NCBI GenBank assembly: GCA_024036415.1
Contig: JAMWET010005032.1
Coordinates: forward strand, 186,001-250,000
From: Prochilodus magdalenae
Lineage: Eukaryota > Chordata > Actinopteri > Characiformes > Prochilodontidae
DNA: 64,000 nt
Reading direction: 5' to 3'
Numbering within the stretch: position 1 is the stretch's first letter; each line of letters opens with the position of its first letter. Shown one piece after another: positions 1-13,900 of this stretch. The notes under the pieces were generated by a model. It had not been told where the DNA came from. It made no database searches and saw nothing but the letters and a program-made list of their open reading frames with translations. A program made the position numbers and the translations under genes.

Positions 1-3000
1 CTCGAAATGTCATAGACGGAGTATGCATGGCCCTTCTACAGCACTACTGGGCTTAATAACGTCAATTACTCTTGTGTTTGCCTTCGCGTTGACCTTCCAA
101 GCACAACTGACCCTTAATCCATCTTTATCGGCCCATGAAATTCAACACACTTCGTGACCCACCAGGTGACAAATCGGACCAGTGCAGACAATCAGGTAGC
201 AGGCCAACAGTATTGTTGCTGGCATTCAAAAGAAAAGAAAAGTTTCACAACAGAGTGACAGGTCTGTGACGTACAATAATACACATATGGTTTTCATTTG
301 TGGATTAATTTAAGAAGCAAGAGACAACTTAAAATATTAATGAATAGGAATTGTGCTTATTTGCCCAAATGCAGTTAAACAATGTAATTAAGCTTGGTTT
401 GTTCAGATGAATGTAATGAATGTAATGTATATGTGTAACTGATGCATAAGCCTCTGCTTTTTATTCAGAAAATATGAGTTTACAGACATCGGGTATTAAA
501 CAGGACATGCTTTTTATAACACAATCATTGTGCACACATTGAAGCCAGCAAATTAGTTCTCATATTCACTAACTTATAATAGGGTTCCTGTGGGTCAGAT
601 GAACAGAGACAAGGGCAAACGAAGAACCTTCTTCTTTACCTACATCCCCAGTGTGTTGATTGAACTCTTGAGATGTAAAATCACAGCTGTTAAAACACTG
701 GGATATTTTCACTGTGGTTACTACGAAAAAGCCCAATTAGGTATTAAAGTTGAGCCATAAAGAAGTCCAGAAAAAAAGAAATATCCAAATCAATACGCTG
801 GTGTGATTGCCAGAGGTAACCATGAAGTGGAGCCATTTGGCAGAAGTTTCATGAAGTCTGGGAGAAACAGGAGCTCTATCTTAAAGCTCAAACACTGGTG
901 TTACTCTGATTTATGGACAGCAGAGTTTATGATATGAGACGTGTCAGATTTAGGTCAAAACTCGAGAAGGTGAAAAAGAATTCAGAAGTATATATCACTG
1001 GTTACGGTGCTGGGAATGGTTTTACTGTACACTGTGTTGAATTTGGGAATTCAGCGTTCATCCAAGATTAAGATACATACAGCCAACCACATGACTTGAT
1101 GAGAAAAATATATACATGTTCCATGTTTTAGAATAATCTGCTTTCTTGGGCCTTTTTTACAAACATGTAGAAATGTTAAAAAGCTAATATCAAGAGGCAA
1201 ATTATGTTATCTTAATTGATGCAGCTCCATCTGCTGCAGGAACAGTATTACAACTGACCATGGCAGAGGGACAGTTACCGGCTTGAGTGACTGTGAATGT
1301 GTAAAAATGCTGTTGTGGACGTTATTATGTGTTTGTGTGGTGTTTGTTTCATTCTCTGATGAGCTAAGGGGATGGTAAGTGGCAGCACTGACGCCAGAGC
1401 AGCTGGTTGGTATCTGCAGCCCATCTGGCTTTCAACTTGTCACAGCTGAGGCAGGGAGTACAATAGCTCTGGAGCAGAGGACGCTTAGTTCAGTGCTTGG
1501 GATTATGGACATTCTGAAAACCCTTGCTGTGGAGAGGTTGCTTGGGGGTAGACGGGGAGGTATGGTGGAGTAGTAATTGAGTGGTGATGTGCTCTGATTC
1601 CATGAGATGCTGAGCTGTGCAGCACCCTGCTCGTGGACCCATTCAGACAAAATAGCGACTAGCAGTAAGAGAGACTTTAATGTGTAAATTAGCTGTTGTT
1701 GTGGATGTTTTAGTGTATTTATGTGTTGCTTGTGCTCATCAACAGGAGTTGTGTGGTTTGCTGCCTCCCAGTCTTATTTGCCAGAGTGGTTTTCTCAGGG
1801 TGCATTTCTGTTGTATTTAATGAAAAAGCATTCATTTAAAAAAGTACTATGCTTTCTGCATCTTCTTCTTCTACGCCAATTCCAATACCACTCAGGGTAA
1901 CAGGTAGTATTTCCCACCTTCAACAACACAGGTCAACTGGATGTGAGACCTAAAAGGAAATGAGACATATAAGTTCCCAGCTCCATTTCCTTCCACAGAT
2001 GCTTTACTGAATGACGAAAAGCCTGCTGGACATTTATTTTAGCAGTAGCTTGATTCTGACTGATTTTGTGCAATTTGTTATTCTTCCTCGTTTACGCTGC
2101 CCTGCTGTATGAAACGGAGGAGACTGTTTTCAGTGGCCTGGCTCCATCTGGTTTCTGTGTGCTTCCTGGTTAATACTCTTACCACCTGTTCGACATTGCG
2201 CCTCCCCACCGCCTGCCCACACAGTGCGCACCGGAGGACCTAATCAAACTAAAAGGTGTACTTTTAAACTCAGCAATTGCTCAATATTGGTCTGTCAGAA
2301 GAATTAATATTGCCTGGGACACATGTGGGTTTACTGATAAATGAGGTTTAAAATGCCCTGTCATCTGTGACACCGCCACTCCACGTTCATATTTCCTAGG
2401 AAAGACATACATCACTCCATAAAGGAACTGAACAGACGGAGATGGTGAGTTTAGCCAAAATAAAGGGGAAAAAAGCGTGGAGTAGAGTTCGCCTGCCCAC
2501 CTGAGGCACCGCAGAGGAATGAGTTAATGTAAGAGACATAAACAAATCATCAAATTACCACTGAATCCATTTAAATTGCTTGGGGTTTCCCACCACACAA
2601 GCTCCCTCCTTTTACCTTCTGTTGCAGTATTACAGAGAGGCTAGGATGCTAGCACATACGTAGCCCTTGTGTAGCACACATCTTTCATCCGAAGTGGCTC
2701 TTCGAAATCTTGATGGTTAACAGACATCTTCAAAAAGAGAGACACTAAAACATAAAATGATAGAATTGCCTAGGGGATACCACTACTGGAGGACCTTCAT
2801 TTTCTTATCTTTCGTTGAGGTGCTGTAATAAGGCTAGAATGCTAGTATAAAACTAACACGGCCACACCTCTGGTTTTAGGGCTGAAAGTCCAGTTTTTCA
2901 ACTCCCAGTCCTCTGTCCAGCACAGTACTTAGATGGAGGCCTATTAGTCCTCTTTTCAGGATGAACTATTTAAAATGTTCCATCATTAAACTATATTATG

Positions 3001-5366
3001 TGTGCCATTGGCTCATGTCTGTGTCAAAAGAAATGATTTGCATTTTATTGGTTTAACAAAGTCATGTGACACTACTCGCCTACTTGCTAACCGCAGGTCA
3101 GCCCTCTAAATGCTAGTGAATTAGTAAGCTCCTATCTGACTCACGAATGTCATCCATTCCACCCAATTAAGAGAGTACTCATTTATATGTTATACAGGTT
3201 CCGTTATGATTTTAATTTTGCTCTAGTATGTCACTGATGTCCTTCTTTTTTGGGGTTATGAAAGTGGACTCTCTAGAACACAACTCTAATCTAAAATGGA
3301 AATTTAATCCCTGCTCATGTTCAGAAGGCCAAAAAACACTTTATAAGACGTGATACAAAACTCCAGCAGTATCCCAACATGTTTTCTATTTTCTATACAC
3401 TGTTAGCCTAATCCTGGGGAGGTGGACACTTTGGGATTGAATGTTGGGCCAGAGGAAACAGCCTCATCTATCAACTTCAGGAAAGCAGCCTGCTAATTAC
3501 TGTTGGCTGGAGAAGACAGGAGAGAGAAGTGCTGTGAGAATAGCTCTTGAGTGAAAATTCATTTACTAGTAACACTGGATATTGCGCTAAGAACAAACAA
3601 CTCTGCTCTCCAGCAATGGCACGGATGTGCTTCCCAGAGGTCATCTTGTGTCCTTGAGAGAAACCACCTGTATCAGCTTCGATTCCAAACCACATTTTCA
3701 AAGCCCAGTGATAATTGGTTTTTCGACAGCTCCAAACCACTCTCTGCTCAGCTGCTGTCAAGAGAATATATTAACCAGCCCCAACACCAAAGTTTAAAAT
3801 CTCTCAAGATCATTTTCTCCTCTCGACTGCTGGAAAATCTGCCCCTGATTTTGCGCAGCCTTTGTTGAAAGCACCCAAAGATTAAGTGTTCCTGTCAGTT
3901 ACACGTTTAAGTGCTCCAGAGTCCGTGCTAACCGCTCCACCTAAACAAATTGTCATTATCTCCCATGCTAATGCCAAAAAAAATATGAGGTTTAAAGCAA
4001 TGAGGTGATGTGGCATACTATTCCCACCCCCGCCGCCCACTCGCCCTCCTCCAAGTCCCGTCACATTAGCAGTGCTATTATCTCAGAAGCGTCGTTTCTG
4101 TTTTACTATAGCCCGCTTGTAGTTTGCATGACTCTATGCAAAATCAGAAAAGGGTTCATCCGCAAACAAGATGCATATGTGTATTGTGTCTTTATTTTAA
4201 CCCTTTCCTGATTTATAAAGCTCCTGACTTAGAACAGAGTCATGAAAACCTCCGACAAAATGTGAGCTTGAAGTTCTAAGGGTTAACCAGCTGCTGTTGG
4301 CCTCAGCTACGCTGTACATAAGCTGAGTTTTCTATAACAGCTTGCTCTAAGCCTAAGAATTTTTTCCTACTCTACACACATATTCCTGGGGAAAACGTAT
4401 GTGCATCTGTGACAGTGTGGATCGAATGCCTTGCCATGAGCATACGGGCCTGTGTTCAATCTCTTTTACAAGAAAACACCTCACAATTTATACAGGTGTG
4501 TGTGACCCAAGCTGTCCTTTGAGGTAACGCCACTTCATAATCAATTTACATATTACCATACCATGACTTCTGGCATATCAGTGTATGTAGATAACAGTGT
4601 TGTTGTGTAACAATTTGATATTTTTGAATTTTTCAGTCTGTAGATGCTATTTAGGAGTTTGTCATGCCTGCTGGTTCTCCTTTTCCCTGACAGGTTCCAT
4701 TTTCCATTTTCCATAACCCATCACCCGATGACATCACTGTGACATGTCTGCCATCTTTCAATCATGTTCTGTTTTCCAGATCTGCATCTCCCAAGTATTG
4801 ATCACACACTGTTAATCTAGTCTGTTTGCACAAATACTTCTCTCTCACACTGGCTCATTGCTAAGTATTGCTATTCTGTGTGTACTGAATGTGTCTCCCT
4901 GTTGTTATTCTCTCCTTCTCTGGTTTACTCTTTTGTCTTTCTCCTTTTGGTGCTGGTTGCTGGTCTGATTGTTTGCCATATTTAGACTTCTGCCTGTTTT
5001 CTTACTGACTCTGTCTTTGCCTCCTGGTTATGTCTGCTGATGTGTTGTACTAGCAGACTGTTTGATTAACATTGCTTTGCTTTTAGCTCAGTGTGCGTTA
5101 CAATCTGTCTGTCCATCAACACACAGTTCAAACTAAAAAATAAACCACTTAATTGATCCTCAAGTTACATGTTGCTAAACATATAACAACATATTACTGA
5201 ACACATGCAGGGAGAGAGAGAGAAAGAAGCATAGGATAAAGGCTGGTAATCAAGTTGTTTATGTTTCTGGTTTAAAATGAATACAGAATTGGTGGATATG
5301 ATATTACTTTAATATATCCTCATTTGTGACACTAAATTTAAAAAGAAACTTTTGAGAAACTGTAAC
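1..5366. other. Intergenic region with no recognisable gene
   Basis: No open frame here has splice-compatible boundaries or a recognisable protein family; all frames are short. There is a short (GA) run near 5212-5227 and AT-rich sequence, but no structure that I can name. It could be intergenic DNA or part of a long intron of a gene lying outside the window. Confidence 0.5.
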
Positions 5367-5374
5367 ACCTAGAC

Positions 5375-5752
5375 CAGGGCTTCTCAAGCTTTTCCATCCC
5401 AAGGCTCACCTAATAATAACTACAAAGCAAAGAAGCCCACCAGAAAACTTTTACAAGGAACTGGTTTAAATGTAAATTATGTCCAAATTCAAACAAGCCC
5501 CTTGAGAAATCTCTCCATCAGTGCCTAGCCAGCAGCTATGTTAGCCTTCTTAGCCAGTTTATTTGGACATGTGTACATTAATATACATTTATTTATATTA
5601 TATATTGTAATTTAGATATGCATACATGCATACTTTAACACTAGTATGATTATATATGATGTTTCTGATCCACTACAGACTACTGCCTCTCTCTGAATAC
5701 AGGCCCATGAACCACTAGAGGGTGCTTAATGGCCCATTGGTGAGAAACCGTG
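5375..5752. mobile_element. hAT-like non-autonomous element (MITE)
   Basis: A segment of about 380 bp starts CAGGGCTTCTCAAG and ends GGTGAGAAACCGTG, which are imperfect terminal inverted repeats. It is flanked by near-identical 8-bp sequences, ACCTAGAC (5367-5374) and ACCTAGGC (5753-5760), as expected for a hAT target-site duplication. It has no coding capacity. The family is inferred from the CAGRG-type ends and the 8-bp duplication. Confidence 0.6.
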
Positions 5753-6129
5753 ACCTAGGCTATTAAACAACCACAAGCACAGATTGACAGAAATGACAGA
5801 AAAATTACACTTTATGGTTACCAGTTGTTTATGTTCACCTAATATTCACATACCTGATTATGAGTCTGATTACATATATGATTATGTGTCAAGGTTCTGC
5901 AGGGCTTAAGTATATCAACAAGGAAGTCTTCAAGGTCACAAATGACAGTTTCCAAACATTTTAAATGCTATAATTAGTATCCCCCTACTAAACTAAATCC
6001 ACACCATGTGAGAGCATAGTTTAGATTTAGTGACTTTAATTTATTTTATTTTATTTTTTATTTTTAACTATTTGACCAAGAATAATAATATTTCATAACA
6101 CAACTGGTTAAAAAAGCACAACAATGACT

Positions 6130-6976
6130 GCATTTCCTCTAAAGACCCATAAAAACTGGCATGCCAGCCAGAATTCTGAGGAACTTCTACAACTGCGTAA
6201 TTGAAAGCATTCTCACCAGCTCCATTATAGTCTGGTTTGGAAACTACTCCGCCCAGGACCGCAAGTGTCTGCAACGGGTGGTCAGGACAGCACAGACAAT
6301 CTCAGGAAGAGCCCTCTCACGCGTAGAGGACATGTACCACTCTAGGGCCCTCAAGATCATCAAGGACACAACTGGTCCTCAACACAACCTCTTCACACTT
6401 CTCCCAACTGGCAGATGACAAGACTGTGAGAGCAAGGACCATCAGATTACAGAACCATTTCAACCCCCCAGGGGCCAACACCATTTCACATCATGCTCCT
6501 CTGCCACAAGCATCTAACCAGTAATGTAGTTCATGCTCTGACTTCTCTCTCACACGATGACCACTAAAACATTACAGCCCACTTCATTTCAGAGAGTGCA
6601 CATTTTGCACATACACTGGCGATTTAATGTATCACTTCTATATAAAGACCTGTAGTGTTATTTTAATGTACATTATGTTAATGATACACGTATACTTATT
6701 AATGATACTTCAATCTTTATTTAGCTGCTATTGCACAGTATTATCATTGGCAGTAACATTGCATGCTGTACATACATTCTGCTCCTATATTTTGAACTTG
6801 CATTAGATACAAGCACATGCACTGTATAGTACATAGCATATATATTGTACATATATACATGCATATATGTTTTTCTCTAATCTTCTTTTTGTGCATTCTA
6901 AGTGCTTAGTTGCTTCCATTGTACAGTGCAACTCTTTGTTCCTCTGAGCATGTCAGTAAACTCTTGAATCTTGAAT
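6130..6976 (+). mobile_element. 5'-truncated LINE (L2-like) 3' end
   Basis: An 85-codon open segment (6161-6418) reads like the C-terminal tail of non-LTR reverse transcriptases of the L2/CR1 type: IESILTSSIIVWFGN, then a CLQRVVRTAQ block, then ALKIIKDTTGP and a FTLLP ending. The segment is followed by a decayed 3' UTR ending at the short tail repeat CTTGAATCTTGAAT (6963-6976), typical of L2-like 3' ends. The reverse transcriptase catalytic domain and the endonuclease are absent, so this is a dead 5'-truncated copy. Confidence 0.75.
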
Positions 6977-9900
6977 GTTTGCTTAATGAACTGTTCTTAT
7001 TTTATATGGTGGTATATGGGCTTCTCTCATTGTTTCCCTTGGGAAGCTTAGTTGTAACCCTGTTTTAAAGCTAACCAGGCTATGTGCCTGTCTGGCTCTC
7101 AGTGTGACTTTTTAAATGATTCCAAATGGTTGTATATGGAGGGCAATAAAAAAGGATAATTAAAATATGATAGGAGGGAATTCTTACAAACATTATCAAG
7201 ACAAGAGATCCTAAACTTTTGAATGTCTGTGTAGAATGACATCATTAGTATATGATGGTGGTCATAATTCTTTTCCATTAATCATTTTACACTAGAATAT
7301 GCTATGCATATGCTGCAGCCTGGACCCAATGCATGAAAAGTCCTAATGATAGCGTTTTAGTACTTCTAAAAAAAATAGGTAAAGCAACCCCTTAGGCAAT
7401 ATTCAGTAGAGTTGCTGACTAGTTACTGAACAATGACAAATAATTAGAAAGTATATCGAGTCACATATAAGTAAAAGGTTTAAATGAGAAAAACAGGAGG
7501 AGTGGCACGAAAGATAAGTATTGTTCACATGAGAGGGCAATAGAATGCAGACACCATGAATATCCCCTTTCAGCCCAAAAAATCAGAACGAGTGCTTTCT
7601 CCAAAATCTACCTTGGCTGTGGAACACCTAATACGATCTCTCAAAACTACAAGCTCGCCAGTGACCTCAGGAGCAAGAACCACAATATGGTAAACCACAG
7701 AACCTGGCAGTGAAAGGCCTTCCACTCTGCAAATCTCAACCGAGCTTTAACAGTTCAAATAACTAAAACAAGCATGTCTGATTTACTTAAGCTAATGTAG
7801 CAAACTCACACTTACATCTCCCCGAAGCAGTTCCCTGATTCTATCACTGCAGTTAGTACTGAATGTCCACCAACATTCCTATCAGTGTACAGTGTGTTCA
7901 TCAAGCTTACATATTCCAATTGGCCATTAAAATCCCATCCCATCCCCTTGGACTATGACCTTCAAAACTAATGTAATTAAACATGTGTCCAAACACATCA
8001 TGCAGGTCTCAAACTGTGCTGCGCTGTGAAATATGTGGTTTCTGCTAAAAACAAAATCACATCAAAATAGAGGTGGTAGTGGTGTGTTAGTGTGTGTTGT
8101 GCTGGTGTGACTGGATCAGAGAAGGCAGTGCTGGTGGAGTGTTTAAACACCTCTGTGTCACTGCTGGACTGAAAATACCACCAGATTAGATTATCCTATA
8201 TAGTGTCCAGCACACGATAATGTTTTTCCACATAGGTGGAGCACCCCTATTCTAGAAAGGAAATCTAGAAGCTTATTCAGACAGCATAGCAGATGTTGTC
8301 TGGCTGACAGACCTGCTCTGCTCTTGACCGGCATGTCAGAGTCTGATTAAGCAGTTGCTGCGGTAGCAGTTCTCTGCCCGCCTGCCCCTTTGTCAAACCA
8401 CCACTGGATGCGGTCTGCCACCTCAGGGCTCATGAATGACTTACAAGTCATAAAGTGGACATCACAGACCAAACAGCACAAGAAGAGTGGTAAAGAAAGA
8501 GAAGGTAAACTTCTGTGCTTCTGTAGCCATTAGATTCAGTCTGTGAGGAGACAGAATAACGAGCGATGTGTAATATCTCCAGTGAGCTACATTATTGCAT
8601 TTTGCTTTGTTTTCATACATCATGATTACACAAACAAACCAACTACCCCTGAAAACCCACTTCTTCAGGATTAAGACAGGAATGACATCACACTGTCTTC
8701 TCACCCTAATCACAAATCATTCCTGTAACTACATCATTTAGATATGATTTTTGAAGGAGTTGCATAGCACTCTTTATTACTTCATGACTGAGGAGCCTAA
8801 TGTCTCTAAGAGCTTCTTCACAGCAAGTCGTCACTTGAAATAGTACTGAATGCACTGAAGTTTCTTCAGGATGATCCCCTCTGAAGGACTTCACTTGTTT
8901 ACATCTCAATCACTGATTCAAGCAAAATGTTTGATATATCAGTGGAATTCCCCCTTTCAAGAGAACTGGACAATTTATTTGGATACATGATATCACAGAC
9001 TCCATCAAGTGCCAGCAGAAAGGACGTCTAAACCAGACATCCTCAGTTGGGAAGCTTAAATTCAGTCGAGGTCAGGTCTTGTCATATGACAGTGATCCAA
9101 GGCACACATTACAAAGTTAATACATAAATTGATCACTGACCACAGAATCAAGGTTATATTATTGAAACACTGTGTGATGAACTGAACAGAGGAGAGTCAA
9201 GAAACACGGTGTTATGAACTGAACAGAGGAGAGTCAACAAGCTTAGAACTCTAAATCTTAGAGAACCCGCAGAGATATCTTTGCAAAGAAAAGTTGCACG
9301 TGTTAAAGGCATGCCAAGTATTCTGGCAAATAGGGAAAAAAAAATCATAATTCCATATTTTTTGTTAACAATCATACTACAACTAGAGGCTAGACTTTTT
9401 TTGTATTTTCAATGGAAGACCAAAAGGAAAAACAATAAAGTACGTTTTTACAGCCTGCTTTGCTGATGTTGACCAGGGCTGCTGTTATTTGTTGTTCTAC
9501 ATTAATTACATTTCTGTCATATTCGATTACAAATTTACAAACGTTCTAAATCTTCAGTAATTGCAGCTCATTATCATACGTAAAGCTGCATTATGTAAAA
9601 TATGTTACAAACTTTCAGGAGATAAAATAAACACTCTAAAATACGGTGTCCTTGTGCTGCTATGAAAAAGCCTATATAGTCTTACTGTCAGGGCACATAA
9701 TCTATAATAATGGGGCACGTCATCTATAATCTACACTCTAAAGCATCCATATATGTAATGTTTTAATAATTGTGTTTGTGGTTTAAAGCTTTTACAGATT
9801 TGATGAGAGGAGCATAGAGTAACTCGTATTTTGTTTATCTAGTTTCTATATATGAAATTTATGAGGTTCCAGTACTAGTGCTAATTGGTATTGGTGTCAA

Positions 9901-10924
9901 ACTAACATCAGCAAAAAACATGACACATTATTGATATCCGTATCTGTATTGGAAAAATAAATCAAGTCATCTCTTTGTGCTAGCATTTCATGCACACTAC
10001 AGTCTCTAAATGCTGACGCATTACATACCAAAATAGAAATGTATTAAATTTAATAATTGTTTAAATTTAAAAATTGCTTATCATTACCATCCGTTTCCTT
10101 TTCAGACTTCATTATGATGCCCTTTACTAATAGTGAATAGGGGGACCATTTCCAACACATTGCCTTTATATGCAGTGCTGTCCACAGGTACCTACATCAT
10201 TCAGACCTTACTATTCTGGCACAGCAACACCAGCCTCCCTAAGGATCCTGGGGGGCTCTAAGTGTGTAGAGCTTTCAGCACCATTAGTGTAACCCCCGCA
10301 ACAACAGAGAGCAGTGGTAAGCCAGCCCATCTTAAATCAGGATATCCCTCATCCTGCTAACGAGGCCCACCCAGACCTAATCTGGAATCCACCCTCAGTT
10401 CTTCATCACCTTCTATTCTAAAGCTATCTCACGACTTGCCCAACAAACTGTGTCCATAGGCAGAGCCACAGCCATGCAGTGGTCTAACCAACCTTAAAAC
10501 TATATCTGGGGTCTAAAAATACAGATTTTAGGCAAAGACTACCAGGAATTTATAGTAGAATCTATGTCCTGTATTAATCAGTGCTCAGAAAATAACCCTT
10601 GCCAATAAGTAACCAGCAAGCTTAGACATCATCCACCATAACTCATATTGTTAAATCCAACATTCCGTTCACTCTCAAAACAAATGGGGTGCATCAAAAG
10701 ACATGGGCTGAATAAAGCTACGTACAGGAATAAAACATTTCAGTTTCTTTAATATTCAACATTGGATAGACTCGTCCTTTCTACTAACTCATAGTACTAA
10801 ATCAGATCAGTACCCATGATCTTGGCAAGGGGAATTCATTTTTCCCCACTGGGTTATGGGAAAATGTGAGTCTTTTTAAATTTGTGTTGTGTGAAATGAG
10901 TTTAGTGTCTCTGCTGCTGGATGT
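6977..10924. other. Intergenic region between LINE remnant and the hgh1 3' end
   Basis: No coding exon recognised. It contains a 37-bp tandem duplication (9164-9237) and a possible dispersed repeat around 8060-8240, with wording such as GTTTAAACACCTCTGTGTCA that resembles a repeat common in teleost genomes. The 3' UTR of hgh1 should start at 10924 and run downward; I could not fix its polyadenylation site. Confidence 0.45.
9164..9237. repeat. 37-bp direct tandem duplication
   Basis: Two adjacent 37-bp copies (9164-9200 and 9201-9237) both begin GAAACAC and end GAACAGAGGAGAGTCAA. They differ at two positions. Confidence 0.85.
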
Positions 10925-13900
10925 TTATCGTTCAAGTCCTTCTGGATTTGTGTTCAGACATTTCTCAGCCTCCTGTTTGAGGAGTTCTTGTTCCTCCTTC
11001 TTGATCTCTTCCTGTTCTTTGGCATCCAAATCCTTGAACTTCTGCTCCACATCCTCAGGAATGTTCACTTCTATCAGGTTCTCCATGCCTGCTTCCGGCT
11101 CATCCCCGATCAACACCTGAGCACCACAAACCAACATTAGTCAAACAACTGCTGCTACTTTTGCCAACGTTTAAATATATGTAATGGCCCAACCCTGGTC
11201 TGGAGTACTCCTGCATATTCTGGTGTTTTCCCCCCTGCCTAGGTGCTCAGTCTTCACATACTGCCCAAAACTGGGGCTTTTGTTTTATGGGTCATGTAAT
11301 TTTTCTTATTTGGTCTATATCCAACAATAATAATTAATGTGCCAGAAGTAAACTGTATTAATGTCTACCAGAAACAGAAATATTATCCGACTATTCAGAG
11401 CTTGCATTGCCACATTGAGGCTGTTTATACCTTGCCTTAAGTGGAACATGTTCAATTTCCCATGAATGAAAAGTGAGATTCATCTTCACCACTTTCAACA
11501 AACGTGTAAATGGAAAATATTTTCTATGTCTGCTCAAAGGCAGAAATGCATGCTGATTGCTGAGTAGGAGGATAAACCCAGGATACACTCTATCCGATAT
11601 CCCAAAACCAAACACTTTCCTTTACTCTGTGCCAATAAAAGTATCCAAGCTAAGCTTGACGATTTGTATTAAAACAGGGGAAAAAAGTAAACGGCAGTAA
11701 AACAGAAACAACATACTTTTGATTTGCTTATTTTTTACTCAGTTTTGTCCTCAGTCTTAGTCTCTACCTGTTAGCCAGGTCTTTTCAAATTATACAATGA
11801 TATTAAGCTTGGAGGGTGTGAGCTACAATATGCCCACAGCAGGTAGCTCTGATAAAAAATACACCCCCAGATTTTTTTTTCAGTGGTGTTACAGTAGTTG
11901 GGGGGAGGGCGGCGGGGGATTCCTGTGAGGATGTTTACTTTCTAGACCTTAACCAGTCACTTAATCTCTCTGAACTGGCACTAACACAGTCACTGTCATT
12001 GGACAGCTCAATGTGCTTGGAGGAGAATGATAACTGCCAATTCTGTTACATTAGCAAACAAGACACCCACATTGGCTTACATTGTACTGAGTAATGTGGG
12101 AAGAGGGAGTGTCACCCTACCCTCTCAGTGAGAGCAAGGCCAGTTATGCACTCAGGGACTCTCAGCCAAGGGTGGCTGTGGCATCGCCAGGGATTAACCC
12201 TGCAACCACCCGACAAAACAACACATGTTTTGATGAGATTTTTATGCAGGGAGTGAAATCGGATCTCATGTGGTAACACTGGGGACGCATTTTAGTTAAA
12301 GCGTAAATGGAATCTGGCCAGAGTACATTCAGATATGATACTGACATAAAGCAGATGTTAATGCTAGGTGTAAGCAAGGTCATGTTAGATATACACTTAA
12401 TTTCAAGGCCACATACAAAAGTGGCTAAAATCTGAGAAAAGAAAATGTGTTTCACAAAAACATATGTGCCAGATATGAAGAAAATATGTGAAACTTTTAC
12501 CTGTTGTGTGAAAGCTCCCCTACAATTGGCCAAACTACAATGCAAAGGGTAGAAGTCCTCCAAGACGGGCGTGGGAACTACTGTGAGAATGTACACATCT
12601 GATGGTGTATATTTCAGTTCAGTAAGAATGCCACACTTGATCTTTGCTACAGTGCAGGGAAGCTAATGAGTTCCCAGACACCACAACAGTTTTACAATGA
12701 CGCTGTCAAGTACCAATTAGACACCAACATGGGAAAAATATATTTCATATTCCAGTAATACGATAGCAGTTATAGCCCAGTTATTTGCAAAATGTAGCAT
12801 TACTCAAAAAAAGCCCATTAATCCTAGATAAATATTAGGCTTACACTGAGCCTTGCATATTGGATGTTTTACGATGGTGATTAAAACGGTTGGGTAGAAA
12901 CCTAAATGACTGAAGCTCTGCCTGTGGATTGCAGTTCAAAAGGGATCTCCCACATGTTATGAAGTAGATCAGGCTTTATTGGGAGACCTTGTGACATCTT
13001 TTCCATGGATTTGTTCCCTCACGTTAAGACTGCCACCACGCCACAGTGACAGAACCAGGGTTTTTCCACCAAATTAGTGCATCCTGGGTTTTTTTCCCCT
13101 CTCCGCCAACCCATAAATCTCTGTTTGGCATACTGGAATCCATCTGCCTGCTGTCTGGGGTGGTACCAAGCACAACAACCTGACAAAAACTCACATGCTA
13201 GGCACTCACTAAATGCCACTGAGATCCAGTAAAGGCCCTGGAAAGGAAAACCCATTTCATGCTGTATCTTTAAAAAGTTAGAGTTAAATTGTTTTGACTG
13301 TACGGATATAGCTCAAGGCCAGCTTGGACTATATGTCTCTTGTCCACTTCAAATTGTTAAAATATGAAAACCTATGTATAGTTTCAGCAAAAACCTGACG
13401 AAAACACATCCTGAACTCTGTTTGGAGTTCACAGAGGTGGCTCTCAAATAGGCCCTCAGGGACCGCCCCACAGACAGTCCAAGTTTTTGCTTTAACCATG
13501 TGTGTTGCTAGTTATGTCAGAACAAAAATCTGAGCTGTCGGAGGAGGGTGTTCCCTGAGGACTGGTTTGAAAACAACTGGTCTACGGTGTACCTGAACAA
13601 GTTTTTCACAAGCAGAAATCACTTGCGGCTCCTTCTCCCATTTATGAAACTCCCGCATGATGGGATAGACATTTTTCTCTTTCATAATCTGTCGTCCCTT
13701 TTTGGTGGCTGTAAGCTGTAGAGAAATAAATGAAACAGATAATTACAATGCTGTATTTAGCAGCCATCAAATTATTTTGAAAACAGCATAAAAACATTCA
13801 TATTGGTAGATTAGCAGTTCACAATACTGGTTTTGGGAGTAGCCCTAGTTCAGATTAGGTGTATGCAGGACGAGTCTATTCCCAAAACCAGGGAATTGTC

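Noticed and set aside
1379..1650. Overlapping short open frames on both strands
   Set aside because: No family resemblance, no splice context and no neighbouring exon that would fit.
12100..12215. Text CCAGGGATTAACCCTGCAACC resembling a tRNA-derived SINE or a tRNA 3' half
   Set aside because: No A box, no cloverleaf and no poly-A or simple tail at the expected distance; too weak to call.
12162..12596. A 144-codon minus-strand open frame
   Set aside because: It lies inside hgh1 intron 6, has no known family pattern, and is bypassed by the in-frame splice from 13593 to 11116.
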